Below, piece by piece: positions 63,002 through 64,000 of a DNA stretch of 64,000 nt (within the stretch, counting starts at the first letter, position 1; each line of letters starts with the position of its first letter). The position numbers and the translations under genes are program-made. The notes under the pieces were generated by a model. The model had not been told where the DNA came from, did not search any database, and saw only the letters and a list, made by a program, of their open reading frames with translations. The DNA is from Thermoanaerobacter kivui (GTDB lineage: Bacteria > Bacillota > Thermoanaerobacteria > Thermoanaerobacterales > Thermoanaerobacteraceae), in the NCBI RefSeq assembly GCF_000763575.1, contig NZ_CP009170.1, positions 397,501 through 461,500 of the forward strand, given 5' to 3'.

Positions 63002-64000
63002 GTGAAAAGAATTGCCTTATTGTTGATAGGTTTATTTATTTTAACGCTGTCGGGGTGTTTTACGAAAGTTAATAGCAACGATGAAAATGCACCTATCAAT
63101 CCAAAACCTGTGGTGCAAGATGTGTCAAAAGAGATTTCTCTTTATTTTTTAAATGATAAAATGAATGGCCTTATTTTAGAAAAAAGGCTTATTCCAAAAG
63201 AGGCTGATGTTTTAAAACAAGTTGTAACTGAAATGATTAAAGGACCGATAGATGAATACGCAAGGCCAGTGTTTCCCAATGGTACAAAGCTACTTTCTAT
63301 AGAATTACAAGAGGGAACTGCTTTTGTAAATTTATCCAAAGAATTTTTACAAGACAGTGAAGATGAAGAAATAGACAAATTAAGAGTTGCGGCACTCATA
63401 AATGCTTTGACCGATATACCCGGAGTTGACAGTGTTCAAATACTGGTAGAAGGAAATAAAATTGATGCGGTAGGGAAATACAAAATAGGTTTAGATCCTT
63501 TAAAAAGAATGATATTAATAGGAGATGTATACAATAACCCAGATAGGATAAAGAAATTACAAGAAAGAGCAGATTTAGGGAAAGAAACATGGCGTTTTGA
63601 CCCTATCCAACTCCTTAGAAAAGAAGGCGGTATAATAGGGATTGGAAGTGAAGATGATTTGACTTTAAAAAGCGAAGATAATGGTGTAGCTTATGTAGAG
63701 GCGGTACACGATAACAAAATGTACAGCATAACGTTGGTTCAGCCTCTTGGTAAAGGCAGTAACTATATTTGGGTTATAGACAATGTCAAAGCCAAGTTTA
63801 CTCAAATACCTGAAGCAAATCCTTTTAAAGGAGAATCTTTCATATACGGTATAGTGAAGGCTATTGACTATCAAAACAGAATTATAACAATTGAAAGAGA
63901 ATACCAAGACTCTCAGGACGTAAGAAATCAAGTAGGGCCGGATATAAAGGTATTGCCTGATGCTATTATACATTTTCAAGCGAAAGTAGGCTATGACAGC
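63002..64000 (+). CDS. GerMN-domain lipoprotein, 3' end outside window
   Basis: GTG 63002, with GAGGGAGGG 8-16 bases upstream, opens a frame that is still open at 64000 (333 codons visible). A signal peptide with lipobox (LTLSGC, Cys about 19) is followed by ISLYFLNDKMNGLILEKRLIP and then a GerMN (sporulation/germination) domain with VVTEMIKGPIDEY (about 75), FPNGTKLLSIELQEGTAFVNLSKEF (cited by EGTAFVNLSKEF, about 105) and LRVAALINALTDIPGVDSVQILVEG (cited by ALINALTDIPGVDSVQILVEG minus its first residue). A second, LpqB-like part begins near 165. In Firmicutes such lipoproteins work at the envelope, some in spore germination. Confidence 0.8.
   Translation, partial: MKRIALLLIGLFILTLSGCFTKVNSNDENAPINPKPVVQDVSKEISLYFLNDKMNGLILEKRLIPKEADVLKQVVTEMIKGPIDEYARPVFPNGTKLLSIELQEGTAFVNLSKEFLQDSEDEEIDKLRVAALINALTDIPGVDSVQILVEGNKIDAVGKYKIGLDPLKRMILIGDVYNNPDRIKKLQERADLGKETWRFDPIQLLRKEGGIIGIGSEDDLTLKSEDNGVAYVEAVHDNKMYSITLVQPLGKGSNYIWVIDNVKAKFTQIPEANPFKGESFIYGIVKAIDYQNRIITIEREYQDSQDVRNQVGPDIKVLPDAIIHFQAKVGYDS

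Overview
The window looks like a chromosome segment of an AT-rich, anaerobic, thermophilic Firmicute, most likely Thermoanaerobacter or a close relative. This is inferred from gene content and sequence style: a single-chain pyruvate:ferredoxin oxidoreductase, a GlpP antiterminator, three tandem M42 aminopeptidases, a GerMN-domain lipoprotein, a homocitrate/Re-citrate-synthase-type gene beside aconitase, and IS1182- and IS607-type elements. No rRNA, tRNA or CRISPR array was recognised.

Layout. 1-15.2 kb is accessory DNA: a sigma-region-4/HTH_16 pair (the second gene frameshifted), exported proteins of unknown function, a complete IS1182-family element, a frameshifted class I aldolase, an MFS transporter, a cysteine-rich exported peptide gene with an internal stop next to a MacB-like ABC exporter, and a run of small exported or membrane proteins, two of them behind near-identical promoters. 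15.3-18.3 kb is a minus-strand YtrA-type operon with a large palindromic operator. 18.4-21.4 kb holds three M42 peptidase paralogues. 21.8-27.5 kb is a glycerol-3-phosphate-type ABC uptake locus with glpP, badly eroded: only glpP, an isomerase-like gene and the last binding protein look intact. 28.2-31.8 kb is pyruvate:ferredoxin oxidoreductase.

32.1-37.0 kb is an HD-GYP gene and a chemoreceptor gene that were once adjacent and are now split by an IS607-type element (serine recombinase, a TnpB lacking the usual zinc-finger cysteines, and a strongly structured 3' RNA). 37.1-37.4 kb is a junction of two truncated genes (hutI and a Uma2-type gene). 37.7-46.1 kb is a coherent nucleoside uptake and salvage operon (binding lipoprotein, ABC transporter, GntR regulator, cdd, deoB, pdp). 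46.3-50.2 kb is a partly destroyed sugar PTS locus with a LicT/GlcT-type antiterminator. 50.3-53.4 kb carries the homocitrate/Re-citrate synthase and aconitase pair. 53.4-56.4 kb is the pantothenate operon on the minus strand, with a leader resembling the described pan RNA motif. 56.5-64 kb is mostly housekeeping: trmI, YetF-type membrane protein, HAD phosphatase, CcpA-like regulator, a two-component system and a GerMN lipoprotein running off the end.

The recurring theme is decay by small lesions and short deletions in accessory loci, with well preserved metabolic operons beside them. Many regulatory structures are readable directly: consensus promoters, attenuators, palindromic operators and terminators. 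All family names come from recognising motifs and homology by eye; no database search was run.
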